DNA from: Eubacterium sp. CAG:248
GTDB lineage: Bacteria; Bacillota; Clostridia; Lachnospirales; Lachnospiraceae
Length of the DNA: 40,303 bases
Direction of reading: 5' to 3'
Assembly: GCA_000436475.1 (NCBI GenBank)
Contig: FR886208.1
Span: forward strand, 126,923-167,225
Position numbers and translations under genes: made by a program. This document shows, one piece after another, positions 1 to 7,570 of this stretch. How positions within the stretch are numbered: the stretch's first letter is position 1; the number at the start of each line of letters is the position of its first letter. Under the pieces are notes generated by a model, which did no database searches, was not told the DNA's origin, and worked only from the letters and a program-made list of their open reading frames with translations.

Positions 1-148
1 GTCTGAACTCCCTCACCTGATTAGCAAGCTCTTTAACTCTTGTACCTGCTGCCAGAGCGACAACCTTTATATCATTATTTCTTCTTATTACATCAAGCGT
101 CTGTGTTCCGATAGAGCCTGTTGAACCCAGTACAGATATGCCTCTCAT
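1..148 (-). CDS. dxr: 1-deoxy-D-xylulose 5-phosphate reductoisomerase, N-terminal part
   Basis: The first 49 codons of Dxr are present; the rest lies beyond the left edge. Dxr converts DXP to MEP with NADPH, the committed step of the non-mevalonate isoprenoid pathway, in the cytoplasm. The reading starts MRGISVLGSTGSIGTQTLDV, which holds the GSTGSIG dinucleotide-binding loop at the very N-terminus, as is usual in this family. The ATG at 148 is preceded by an AGGGG ribosome binding site. It follows cdsA by 18 bases in the same direction, the common order uppS-cdsA-dxr in Firmicutes. The active-site region cannot be checked because it is outside the window. Confidence 0.93.
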   Translation of the reverse strand, partial: MRGISVLGSTGSIGTQTLDVIRRNNDIKVVALAAGTRVKELANQVREFR

Positions 149-166
149 CGTTATACCCCTTTCCTG

Positions 167-979
167 CTATCTTCCTAATCCGTTAATAATAACGACAGCC
201 CAGTATACAACAGGTGCTGTAAATATTACGCTGTCAAACCTGTCTAATATACCACCATGGCCTGGAATAAGTTTTCCATAATCTTTAACATTATAATTTC
301 TTTTTATAGCTGATGCTGCAAGATCACCAACTATCGCTAACATAGCTCCAATGCAGCTTGCAACCGCAAACGTAAGCATTGGACTGACAAGCTCCTCTGT
401 CATCCTTGTGCTGACTATGCTTCCATATATTACTCCAAGAGCCGTTGCACCTACGATTCCACCTATAGCTCCTTCTATTGATTTCTTAGGAGACAATACT
501 GGTGCCATCTTGTGCTTTCCAATAAGCACTCCTGTAAAATACGCAAATGTATCATTTCCCCAGGATGAAACAAATATAAGCCATACAAGATAAACTCCAT
601 TGTCTAATCTTCTTGTTTCGTAAATATATGCAAGCATCATAGTTACATATATTATTCCAAAAAATGACCACATTATATTCTCAGCCTTATATTTTGGAAA
701 TGTGAACACATAAATAGTCATTAGTGCAAGAAATGCAGCCACTAACACAAGCATGCTGTATCTGTTATCTGCGCTGTCAAGTAATATGTAATAAACTACT
801 GTTGATACATATGCACATATCGCTAATGGACTTTTCTCTAATCCAGCCACTCTAAGGAGCTCATAATTGCCTTCAAGAGATATGAAAAGACACAATGCAT
901 ATAAAAACCAACCCCCAAAATATAATGCTGGCGCAGTAATAATGACTAAGCATATTCCACTTATAATTCTTTTTAACAA
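167..979 (-). CDS. cdsA: phosphatidate cytidylyltransferase (CDP-diglyceride synthase)
   Basis: This 270-residue polytopic membrane protein makes CDP-diacylglycerol from phosphatidic acid and CTP, the branch point for phospholipids. It has about seven hydrophobic segments. The family signature is in the C-terminal half: GNDTFAYFTG, then SPKKSIEGAIGG, and near the end GGILDRFDS, which carry the acidic and Lys/Ser residues conserved in CdsA. The start is a TTG at 979, placed just after the uppS stop and about 8 bases from a GGAGG that overlaps the uppS 3' end, so translation is probably coupled to uppS. It sits between uppS and dxr in the same operon. Confidence 0.94.
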   Translation of the reverse strand: MLKRIISGICLVIITAPALYFGGWFLYALCLFISLEGNYELLRVAGLEKSPLAICAYVSTVVYYILLDSADNRYSMLVLVAAFLALMTIYVFTFPKYKAENIMWSFFGIIYVTMMLAYIYETRRLDNGVYLVWLIFVSSWGNDTFAYFTGVLIGKHKMAPVLSPKKSIEGAIGGIVGATALGVIYGSIVSTRMTEELVSPMLTFAVASCIGAMLAIVGDLAASAIKRNYNVKDYGKLIPGHGGILDRFDSVIFTAPVVYWAVVIINGLGR

Positions 980-982
980 TGC

Positions 983-1717
983 TTACTCCTCCTTAACACC
1001 ACCATATCTTCTTTCTCTCTTATTATACTTTTCGCATGCCTTAATAAGCTCTTCTCTATTAAAATCAGGCCAATATACATCTGTAAAATAAAACTCTGTA
1101 TAAGCAAGCTGCCAAGGCAGATAGTTAGACAATCTCTGTTCTCCGCTTGTTCTTATAAGAAGATCAGGATCTGGAAGCTCAGCGGTATCCAGATTGCTGC
1201 TTATCATGTTTTCATCTATATCACCAGGAGCTATTTCACCTACCTTAACCTTATCTGCTATTTTCTGTACAGCTCTTACTATCTCATCTCTTCCACCATA
1301 ATTAATAGCTATTGTAAAGTTAAGTCCCGTATTATTTTTAGTTTTTTCCTCAAGATTATTAATGCTCTCTATTATGTCTGCACTTAACTCTTCTTTTCTT
1401 CCTATGACACGACACCTTACATTGTTTTTCATAGACTTTTTAACACAGTCTTTTAAGTACTTTCTTAGTATATTCATAAGAGTACTCACTTCATCTGTAG
1501 ATCTTTTCCAGTTTTCAGTTGAAAATGCATATACTGTAAAATATTTTACACCTAAATCATCGGCTACATATAACATATCCTCAACAACTTTGCTTCCCTG
1601 CATATGTCCATAAGTTCTTGGCATATGTCTTTTCTTTGCCCATCGTCCATTACCATCAAGAATAACTGCAACGTGTCCAGGTATATTTAAGCCTAATTCC
1701 TCGTTAAAACTATCCAT
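983..1717 (-). CDS. uppS: undecaprenyl diphosphate synthase (cis-prenyltransferase)
   Basis: UppS adds eight isopentenyl units in cis to farnesyl diphosphate to give the C55 carrier lipid for peptidoglycan and wall polymers. The N-terminus carries the catalytic Asp motif HVAVILDGNGRWAKKR, followed by YGHMQGSKVVE, and later FTIAINYGGRDEIV, DLLIRTSGEQRLSNYLPWQ and EFYFTDVYWPDF; all are classic cis-prenyltransferase blocks. I chose the ATG at 1717, giving 244 residues, because GAGG lies 6 bases upstream; an ATG four codons earlier at 1729 overlaps that site. It follows the frr terminator by about 55 bases, so it needs read-through or its own promoter, which I could not identify with confidence. 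Confidence 0.95.
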   Translation of the reverse strand: MDSFNEELGLNIPGHVAVILDGNGRWAKKRHMPRTYGHMQGSKVVEDMLYVADDLGVKYFTVYAFSTENWKRSTDEVSTLMNILRKYLKDCVKKSMKNNVRCRVIGRKEELSADIIESINNLEEKTKNNTGLNFTIAINYGGRDEIVRAVQKIADKVKVGEIAPGDIDENMISSNLDTAELPDPDLLIRTSGEQRLSNYLPWQLAYTEFYFTDVYWPDFNREELIKACEKYNKRERRYGGVKEE

Positions 1718-1772
1718 AGTAAACCTCATTTCTATCTGTTCTTATAAAACACCTGCTCTGATACAACTAAAT

Positions 1773-1803
1773 AAAGACTGTTGCAATAACCAACAGCCTT
1801 TTT
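1773..1803 (-). terminator. intrinsic terminator after frr
   Basis: Read on the minus strand, AAAGGCTGTTG pairs with CAACAGTCTTT across a 7-base loop, with one G-U pair, and is followed by TATTTAG. It begins 10 bases past the frr stop. Reading through would be needed to reach uppS, so it may set the ratio of frr to uppS-cdsA-dxr transcript. The plus-strand orientation also ends in a run of Ts. Confidence 0.75.
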
Positions 1804-1812
1804 TCATATATC

Positions 1813-2364
1813 TTATACTGTAAGTATTTCTGCAGACTTCTCTTCGATTGCTTTATCAATCTGGGCTACATATTTATCTGTGAGCTTCTGAACTTCATCT
1901 TCTAAGTTCTTAGCCTCATCATCAGAAATATCCCCTGCTTTATTCTCTTTCTTAATAGCATCATTAGCATCTCGTCTGACGTTTCTTATAGCAACCTTTG
2001 CATTGTCACCCTTCTTCTTAACATCCTTTGCAAGTTCTTTACGTCTGTCTTCTGTCAATTCAGGGAAGATAAGTCTTACAACCTTACCATCGTTATTAGG
2101 TGTAAGTCCTAGATCTGAAACAAGAATAGCCTTCTCTATATCTTTTATAAGGCTTGCTTCCCAAGGCTGTATCTGAATCATACGTGCTTCTGGAACTGAT
2201 ATGTTAGCAACCTGCTGAAGTGATGTAGGTGTTCCATAATAATCAACCTTTATTTTATCTAATATATGTGGATTAGCTCTTCCAGCACGGATTGTTGTAT
2301 AATCCTCTCTTAAGTTCTCCACTGATTTCTTCATCTTTTCTTCATATTCTCTGATATCACTCAT
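1813..2364 (-). CDS. frr: ribosome recycling factor
   Basis: RRF, with EF-G, splits post-termination ribosomes. The 183-residue length is normal for the family. It shows the characteristic blocks TTIRAGRANPHILDKIKVDYYG, LQQVANISVPEARMI and IQPWEASLIKDIEKAI, then the LTEDRRKELAKDVKKKGDNAKVAIRNVRRDAND helix of the three-helix bundle. The ATG at 2364 has a purine-rich GGAAAGAGAG about 9 bases upstream. It is the usual partner of pyrH; here the two are 152 bases apart and the gap is mostly a tandem repeat. Confidence 0.97.
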   Translation of the reverse strand: MSDIREYEEKMKKSVENLREDYTTIRAGRANPHILDKIKVDYYGTPTSLQQVANISVPEARMIQIQPWEASLIKDIEKAILVSDLGLTPNNDGKVVRLIFPELTEDRRKELAKDVKKKGDNAKVAIRNVRRDANDAIKKENKAGDISDDEAKNLEDEVQKLTDKYVAQIDKAIEEKSAEILTV

Positions 2365-2451
2365 TACTAAAAACTCTCTTTCCTAGTCTACATTATTATT
2401 TAATTTTACCTTGCGGTATTATCTTCATATTACAATAATCTATTGCAATAA

Positions 2452-2534
2452 TCAACTGTAATTATCTAACTGCAGCTATTCAGTTGTAACTATCAACTAT
2501 AACTATTCAACTGCAACTATTCAACTGTAACTAT
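2452..2534. repeat. 14-bp tandem repeat overlapping the pyrH 3' end
   Basis: Six head-to-tail units fill 2452-2534: five are 14 bases and one is 13. On the plus strand the best unit is TCAACTGTAACTAT, with 0 to 4 changes per copy. Unit starts are 2452, 2466, 2480, 2493, 2507 and 2521. The pyrH stop codon (2517-2519) lies in the fifth unit and the last codons of pyrH form the sixth, so the array looks like an outward copy of the gene's own 3' end into the pyrH-frr spacer. Confidence 0.85.
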
Positions 2535-3224
2535 TGTTCCGTTGAACTTACCTGAAAGGGCGTTTACTATACTATCTTTTTCGTTAAGTCCAAATACCAT
2601 AAGCGGCATTTTGTTTTCCATGCACATAACTGAAGCTGTCATATCTATAACACCCAGATGCTTATCTACTACATCTGTTATAGATATACTGTCGTATTTC
2701 TTAGCATCAGGATTAAGCTTAGGATCGCTGTCATATACTCCGTCAATAGCTTTTGCTAAAAGAATCGCATCAGCATCAAGTTCAATAGCTCTTAACACAA
2801 TACCTGTATCTGTAGAAAAGTATGGATGCCCTGTTCCTCCTGCAAAGAATACAACCATTCCCTTCTCAAAATACTTGTTAGCTCTGTCCTTTGAGAAAAG
2901 CTTAGTCATACTTCCACATTCAAAAGGTGTAAGAATATTTGTCTTTAACCCCTGTGATCTGAATATTTCAGATACATATATACAGTTCATAATTGTTGCA
3001 AGCATACCTATCTGATCTGCCTTTGTTCTGTCAATATTATCATTGGAACGGCCTCTCCAGTAGTTACCTCCACCGATAACTACACCTACATTAATACCCT
3101 TATCTATTATCTGGCTTACCTGTTTTGCTATGTCTATGATAAGTTCATCATCATATCCTGACTTCTTATCTCCTGATAATGCTTCTCCACTAAGCTTAAG
3201 TATTACTCTTTTTATATCTTTCAT
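2517..3224 (-). CDS. pyrH: UMP kinase
   Basis: PyrH phosphorylates UMP to UDP with ATP as a cytoplasmic hexamer of the amino-acid-kinase fold; bacterial enzymes are inhibited by UTP. At 235 residues it is full length. Visible motifs are VILKLSGEAL near the start, the glycine-rich GVVIGGGNYWRG, FFAGGTGHPYFSTDTG, and AIELDADAILLAKAIDGVYDSDP. The ATG at 3224 follows AAAAGGAAG. It lies 24 bases after the bactofilin gene, with no promoter between them, so it is probably transcribed from the bactofilin promoter. Its last five codons belong to a 14-bp tandem repeat. Confidence 0.97.
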   Translation of the reverse strand: MKDIKRVILKLSGEALSGDKKSGYDDELIIDIAKQVSQIIDKGINVGVVIGGGNYWRGRSNDNIDRTKADQIGMLATIMNCIYVSEIFRSQGLKTNILTPFECGSMTKLFSKDRANKYFEKGMVVFFAGGTGHPYFSTDTGIVLRAIELDADAILLAKAIDGVYDSDPKLNPDAKKYDSISITDVVDKHLGVIDMTASVMCMENKMPLMVFGLNEKDSIVNALSGKFNGTIVTVE

Positions 3225-3248
3225 TGTATTTACTTCCTTTTATTATAT

Positions 3249-3998
3249 TTAGTCTGCTTTACTTTCTGCCTTACCACCTGGAATGTTAAATATCGCATCC
3301 ATATCAACATCCGAATAAGCCTGTGAACATCTTCCGTCAATAGTTGCTCCATTATTAATCTGGACTGACTTAGACTTTATATCTCCTGCAATAACTGCTG
3401 ATGAATCTATTATAACAGGCCCGTTAACATCCACATTACCCTTAACAGCACCTGCAATAACTGCTGATGTTGCTGTTATATTACCTACAGCTACTGTTCC
3501 CTGGCCTATCTTTACCGTTCCTCTTGCCTGTATATCACCAGTTATCTGTGCATTATTAGCAAACACTTCATTAGCTATAGTTGTTCCATTTATCGTTCCA
3601 CTGACAGTAAGCTTGCCTTTACATGATACATCACCATCAACAACTCCAAATATATCTATCGAACCTATAGAATCAAGATTGCCGCTCACAACAAGACCTG
3701 ATGTAATAACAGCTGTCTCATCTGAAATCTGTTCAAGTTCTGTCTTTGGCTCTTCCTTTACGACAGTGTCAGCTGGCACATCCTCTTTTTCAGTGCCATT
3801 AAGCTCTGCCTCAAGCTTATCCGTTATTGCACCATTGCTGCTCGTCATGTTTTCTTTTCCAGTCTGTCCAGAAAACTTTGCAGGCTCTGCAGCATCAAGA
3901 GTGTTAACCATCATACCCTCTTTTTCTTCTTTGCCTAATCTGCCAAATATATCTTTTGAATCATCTGATGAATTAGTTTTTGTTCCAAATAAACCCAT
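3249..3998 (-). CDS. bactofilin family protein
   Basis: Bactofilins form membrane-associated beta-helical filaments used as scaffolds for cell shape or polar structures. The first 100 residues are polar and rich in Asp, Glu, Ser and Lys. From about residue 95 to 225 the chain has the short repeating pattern of a right-handed beta-helix with small residues and Val/Ile every few positions, as in VSGNLDSIGSIDIFGVVDGD and VIAGDIKSKSVQINNGATID. I chose the ATG at 3998 (MGLFGTK) because AAAGGAGG lies 6 bases upstream; longer starts overlap that site. It heads the pyrH-frr transcription unit. Its role is unknown; placement next to an MCP and a flagellar cluster is suggestive only. Confidence 0.85.
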   Translation of the reverse strand: MGLFGTKTNSSDDSKDIFGRLGKEEKEGMMVNTLDAAEPAKFSGQTGKENMTSSNGAITDKLEAELNGTEKEDVPADTVVKEEPKTELEQISDETAVITSGLVVSGNLDSIGSIDIFGVVDGDVSCKGKLTVSGTINGTTIANEVFANNAQITGDIQARGTVKIGQGTVAVGNITATSAVIAGAVKGNVDVNGPVIIDSSAVIAGDIKSKSVQINNGATIDGRCSQAYSDVDMDAIFNIPGGKAESKAD

Positions 3999-4070
3999 CA
4001 TTATCCTCCTTTGCATCACGTAATGATCTTATGTGCCAGACAGCTTACATACAGCACATTAACTATGGAA

Positions 4071-4099
4071 ATTATAGCATAATATAATGTCAGGGTCAA
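4071..4099 (-). promoter_or_regulatory. sigma-A promoter for bactofilin-pyrH-frr
   Basis: On the minus strand TTGACC (4099-4094) and TATAAT (4076-4071) are separated by exactly 17 bases. The predicted start is near 4064, leaving a leader of about 65 bases before the bactofilin ATG. It lies between the terminator of the MCP gene and the bactofilin gene. Confidence 0.85.
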
Positions 4100-4144
4100 A
4101 ATATATTTTACACAGTACTATCTATATTTTTCTTTGTCATATCT

Positions 4145-4180
4145 ATAAAAGAGGTGGAAAAAGCTTTCCACCTCTTTTAT
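4145..4180. terminator. bidirectional intrinsic terminator after the MCP gene
   Basis: A perfect 16-bp inverted repeat (4145-4160 with 4165-4180) encloses the 4-base loop AAGC. The outer arms are A-rich on one side and T-rich on the other, so either strand would give a strong stem with a U-run. It starts 24 bases past the MCP stop and isolates that gene from bactofilin. A separate palindrome, AAGTACATGTACTT at 4186-4199, lies between it and the stop. Confidence 0.92.
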
Positions 4181-4203
4181 ATAACAAGTACATGTACTTA
4201 TAT

Positions 4204-5904
4204 TTATTTATCTCTTAATACAAACTGAGCTGTCATTTCATTCATAGCTTCTGCCTGGGCTGATAACTCTTCACTTGTTGCCGAACACTCTTCTGATGCC
4301 GCTGAGTTAGACTGAACAACCTCAGATATCTGTTCTATACCCTTTTCAGCTTCTCTTAAAGCTGCTATCTGCTGATTAGAATTCTCACTTAACATCTTAG
4401 ATGTATCTGATATATCATTGATACCCTGTACAACTATCTCCATAGAATCAGCTGCTTTCTGTGCTACCTGATTACCTTCTTCTATCTCATTAAGAGCTCC
4501 CTCTATAAGAGTTCTTGTATCTACAGCAGACTTTGCACTTTCATCCGCAAGCATTCTTATCTGTTCTGCTACTACTGCAAAGCCCTTACCTGCTTCTCCT
4601 GCTCTTGCCGCCTCAATAGCTGCATTAAGTGATAAGAGATTAGTCTGGCTTGCTATGCTTTCTATATCTGATATGATATTCTCAATCTTCTTCGATGTTT
4701 CACTTATACGCTGCATTGCTTCCATAAGCTCACGCATATCTGTTTTACTAGAATCTGCTGATTTAGCATATGATTCTGCTTTTTTGCTCGTATCATTAAG
4801 ATTATTAACTGTATCAGCAACCTGTTCAGTTATAGTTGACATTGTTGCCTGAAGCTGTTCAACTGCCCCTGCCTGCTCTGTTGCTCCCTCAGCAAGATCC
4901 TGTGCTGACTGTGCAAGATTCTCAGAGCCCGCTGTTACCTGCTCTGCTGATTCTTCAACGTGTCTTAATGTTGAATCCATCTTTCTGTTCATATTACGGA
5001 TAGACTCTAATAATTCAACAAATTTTCCAACATATTTATCTTCTATTTCAGTAGAAATCGCAAAGTTGCCATCTGCCATTAAAGACATAAGTCTGCTAAG
5101 GTCACTAATTATAAGATTAAGATTAGCTGCCATTTCCTTTGCAACATCATTCATAAATGCAACCTCATCTTCATTGTTCTGCTCAGGAAACGGTGAATCA
5201 AGATCACCCTGTGAAAACCTCTTTAATCTTTCTGCAAGATCGGCAATAGGCTTTTCTATCTGGTCAGCTATCTTAGCTCCTATTCTCTTAGAAGTTATGA
5301 TGCTTCCACCTATTATCACAAGTACCAATACACCAAGGACAATCTTTATTACAAATAATATGTCTTCAAGATCATCACCCATATTTACATTGAGATTCAT
5401 AAGTTCTTTCATATCATTGTATAATTCATCGTACTTAGGTCCAAGTACTTCGTACTCCTGCTTCTGTGCATTCTCACATGCTGCAGGATCTGACGTAGAA
5501 GCTATCTTTAGTATGCTGTCGCTCATATTCCAATAATCATCAAGCTTGCTTACTATATTGGCATAGGATTCTTTTCCTTCCTTTGTTACCATGCTTTTTT
5601 CCACCTCACTAAGATAGGTATCAAAAAGCTGCTTTTTTGTCTGATATTCCTTCTTTTCACTGTTAATCTCTGTTGTACTCTTGTAACTGATTACTGCTCT
5701 TAAGGAACTTCTTGCTTCCGAGAATGTAACCATAGCCTTACCAATGTCACCCTGTGAAAATCCATAGTTTGACATGGCATGTTCATACTGGCTGCTCATT
5801 GCAAATATAGCAATATCACATAAAACAAGAGCTATGCAACACACTATAGTAATAAGTGAAAATCCCTTGTTCAGTCTTTTTCTAATAGGGTTCTTTACTT
5901 CCAT
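4204..5904 (-). CDS. methyl-accepting chemotaxis protein
   Basis: This 566-residue transmembrane chemoreceptor feeds the CheA/CheW system encoded in the same window. An N-terminal membrane segment (about 15-36) is followed by an outside helical domain of about 145 residues, probably a four-helix bundle, and a second membrane segment (about 181-204). A HAMP domain with EKPIADLAERLKRFSQGDLD follows. The cytoplasmic signalling domain has the conserved tip IASQTNLLSLNAAIEAARAG, with GKGFAVVAEQIRMLADESA after it, and Ala/Glu/Gln-rich methylation helices on both sides. The ligand is unknown. It has its own promoter and a strong terminator, so it is a one-gene unit between tsf and bactofilin-pyrH. 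A ribosome site AAAGGAG precedes the ATG. Confidence 0.95.
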   Translation of the reverse strand: MEVKNPIRKRLNKGFSLITIVCCIALVLCDIAIFAMSSQYEHAMSNYGFSQGDIGKAMVTFSEARSSLRAVISYKSTTEINSEKKEYQTKKQLFDTYLSEVEKSMVTKEGKESYANIVSKLDDYWNMSDSILKIASTSDPAACENAQKQEYEVLGPKYDELYNDMKELMNLNVNMGDDLEDILFVIKIVLGVLVLVIIGGSIITSKRIGAKIADQIEKPIADLAERLKRFSQGDLDSPFPEQNNEDEVAFMNDVAKEMAANLNLIISDLSRLMSLMADGNFAISTEIEDKYVGKFVELLESIRNMNRKMDSTLRHVEESAEQVTAGSENLAQSAQDLAEGATEQAGAVEQLQATMSTITEQVADTVNNLNDTSKKAESYAKSADSSKTDMRELMEAMQRISETSKKIENIISDIESIASQTNLLSLNAAIEAARAGEAGKGFAVVAEQIRMLADESAKSAVDTRTLIEGALNEIEEGNQVAQKAADSMEIVVQGINDISDTSKMLSENSNQQIAALREAEKGIEQISEVVQSNSAASEECSATSEELSAQAEAMNEMTAQFVLRDK

Positions 5905-6158
5905 GCTTTTACTCCTTTTACTTTTTTCTTATTAGTTTTTATATGTATGCAGAGTACTATTACTATATATCAGCTACATTTCTCCACATCAACTAGTTGA
6001 TATAGCACGTCTATCAGTATAAAGCAAAATACATAAGATAGCCGCATACTGCAATCAACAGGATAACACAAACAGATGTCATCAATATTCTTATGAAGAA
6101 CATTCTCACTTTCTGTTAACCCTATTCTGTCAATATATATAACACGTACCATATGCTA
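5905..6158 (-). promoter_or_regulatory. long 5' leader of the MCP gene
   Basis: From the predicted start near 6158 to the ATG at 5904 the transcript would have about 250 untranslated bases. It contains a perfect 14-bp palindrome, ATCAACTAGTTGAT (5988-6001), and flanking CTATATCA and TGATATATAG arms. I looked for cyclic-di-GMP riboswitch landmarks and did not see them. An open frame of 60 codons (5970-6152) has no ribosome binding site. Together with the promoter and the tsf terminator this accounts for most of the gene-free stretch 5905-6379. Confidence 0.5.
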
Positions 6159-6164
6159 TATATA

Positions 6165-6193
6165 ATTATAACAGTACCTTTTTGCTTTTTCAA
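6165..6193 (-). promoter_or_regulatory. sigma-A promoter for the MCP gene
   Basis: On the minus strand TTGAAA (6193-6188) and a perfect TATAAT (6170-6165) are separated by 17 bases. The position fits a start near 6158. No sigma-28 type element (TAAA with GCCGATA) was found here, so this receptor gene seems to be under vegetative rather than FliA control. Confidence 0.8.
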
Positions 6194-6291
6194 CTCTATT
6201 TTGTACGTTAAAATTTTCACATTTGCAGAGTATAAAATAAGATAATTTTCAAATATAAATCTTATGTTATTAAAAATAGCAATAAATTAAA

Positions 6292-6324
6292 TAAGGGGCA
6301 ATACCTTTTTGGTACTGTCCCTTA
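6292..6324 (-). terminator. intrinsic terminator after tsf
   Basis: Minus-strand arms TAAGGGACAGTACC and GGTATTGCCCCTTA pair over 14 positions with one A-C mismatch and one G-U pair, around a 5-base A loop, followed by TTTAATTTATT. It begins 55 bases past the tsf stop and separates rpsB-tsf from the MCP gene. Confidence 0.85.
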
Positions 6325-6379
6325 ACATTCTATATAATCTATAAAGAATCAAAGCCTTATTTCAGATTGAAAACCTTGC

Positions 6380-7468
6380 TTAGTTGCCAAGCTGTGCAGC
6401 TACTTCTGCTGCGAAGTCTTCGCTCTTCTTTTCAAGACCTTCACCTACTTCAAAACGCACATAACCGCTGATTGTGAATGAAGCTCCTACTGCCTTGCCA
6501 ACCTCTGCGATATACTTAGCAACTGACTGCTTACCATCCTCAGCCTTAACGTATGTCTGATCCATAAGGCAGATTTCCTTAAGCTGCTTAGATACACGGC
6601 CTTCTACTAAGCCCTTGAAGATCTTATCAGCTGCAATATTAGCTCTATCTGCTAATGCAAGTTCAGCTAACTGAGAAGCTGCTTCCTTTGAAAGGAAGTT
6701 GAATAAATACTGCATATTGCTCTTATGCTCTTCATATGTTGCGATATCTTCATCACTCCATACCTTATCATTGATAGCCTTATCAATTAACTTGTTTAAG
6801 ATAGGCTTTGGAAGAGATGCTGGATCGTTTAATGCGCTCTCTTCGATGATTTCTCTTAACTTAGCAAGTTCTTCTTCTGACATATCATTTCTGCTGATAT
6901 ACTGTGGATTCATAGCTGCGATCTGCATAGCTATATTAGTAAGTGCTTCCTTAACTGCATCGCCTGAAGCACCCTTAGCAGCAACAAGAACACCGATTCT
7001 TCCACCACCATGAACATATGAAGCTACACAATCGCCTGTAAGCTTTTCAAATCTTCTTAAAGAAAGCTTTTCTCCGATTACGATAGTCTTTTCTTCAAGC
7101 TCTGCCTTCATATCAAGAATACCACATACATCTTCTCCGTCTCCGGCCTTATCAACTGATGACTTAAGAGCCTTATCAGCTACATCCTGAACGAATTCCT
7201 GGAATACTGCATTCTTTGCAACGAAATCTGTCTCTGAGTTAACTTCTACTACTACTGCTGTATTACCCTCAGATGCAACTCTTGTGATACCTTCTGCTGC
7301 GATTCTTCCAGCCTTCTTTTCTACCTTAGCTGCTCCGCTCTTTCTAAGAACATCAACAGCTGCTTCCATATCTCCATCTGTCTCTGTAAGAGCCTTCTTA
7401 CATTCCATCATGCCTGCGCCAGTAGACTCTCTAAGCTCTTTAACCATTGCTGCTGTAATTGCTGCCAT
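6380..7468 (-). CDS. tsf: translation elongation factor Ts
   Basis: EF-Ts exchanges GDP for GTP on EF-Tu. The N-terminal UBA-like domain MAAITAAMVKELRESTGAGM, the ECKKALTETDGDMEAA block and the TDFVAKN motif in the core are diagnostic. At 362 residues it is longer than the roughly 290-residue E. coli protein, with additional C-terminal helical sequence; the ending KAVGASFTISGYVRFEVGEGLEKKSEDF is typical of the family. The ATG at 7468 has GGAGG about 7 bases upstream; a TTG five codons earlier lies on the ribosome site and was rejected. It follows rpsB, with a terminator-like hairpin in the 102-base spacer. Confidence 0.96.
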   Translation of the reverse strand: MAAITAAMVKELRESTGAGMMECKKALTETDGDMEAAVDVLRKSGAAKVEKKAGRIAAEGITRVASEGNTAVVVEVNSETDFVAKNAVFQEFVQDVADKALKSSVDKAGDGEDVCGILDMKAELEEKTIVIGEKLSLRRFEKLTGDCVASYVHGGGRIGVLVAAKGASGDAVKEALTNIAMQIAAMNPQYISRNDMSEEELAKLREIIEESALNDPASLPKPILNKLIDKAINDKVWSDEDIATYEEHKSNMQYLFNFLSKEAASQLAELALADRANIAADKIFKGLVEGRVSKQLKEICLMDQTYVKAEDGKQSVAKYIAEVGKAVGASFTISGYVRFEVGEGLEKKSEDFAAEVAAQLGN

Positions 7469-7505
7469 TTTAATATCCTCCAATTATAATATTTTAGAAT
7501 AATTT

Positions 7506-7543
7506 TAAAAAATGCTTCAACCTGAAACAACAGGCTGAAGCAT
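7506..7543 (-). terminator. terminator or attenuator between rpsB and tsf
   Basis: Minus-strand arms ATGCTTCAGCCTG (7543-7531) and CAGGTTGAAGCAT (7524-7512) form a 13-bp stem with a single G-U pair and a 6-base loop, directly followed by TTTTTAAAATT. It lies 28 bases past the rpsB stop and about 45 bases before tsf. Partial termination here would give more S2 mRNA than EF-Ts mRNA. Confidence 0.85.
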
Positions 7544-7570
7544 ACATAAACTTAAGTCAAACCTTAAATA

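Noticed and set aside
4186..4199. Perfect palindrome AAGTACATGTACTT after the MCP gene
   Set aside because: It is 14 bases, AT-rich and next to a much stronger terminator; no other copy was noticed, so it is not listed as a regulatory site.
5970..6152. A 60-codon minus-strand frame in the MCP leader
   Set aside because: No ribosome binding site, ATG only a few bases from the predicted transcript start, many Cys/Ile/Tyr codons as expected from AT-rich noncoding DNA. Kept only as part of the leader description.
5905..6158. A cyclic-di-GMP riboswitch in the MCP leader
   Set aside because: None of the conserved GEMM-I landmarks (for example the GGCAAACC-type loop and receptor) could be found in the minus-strand leader.
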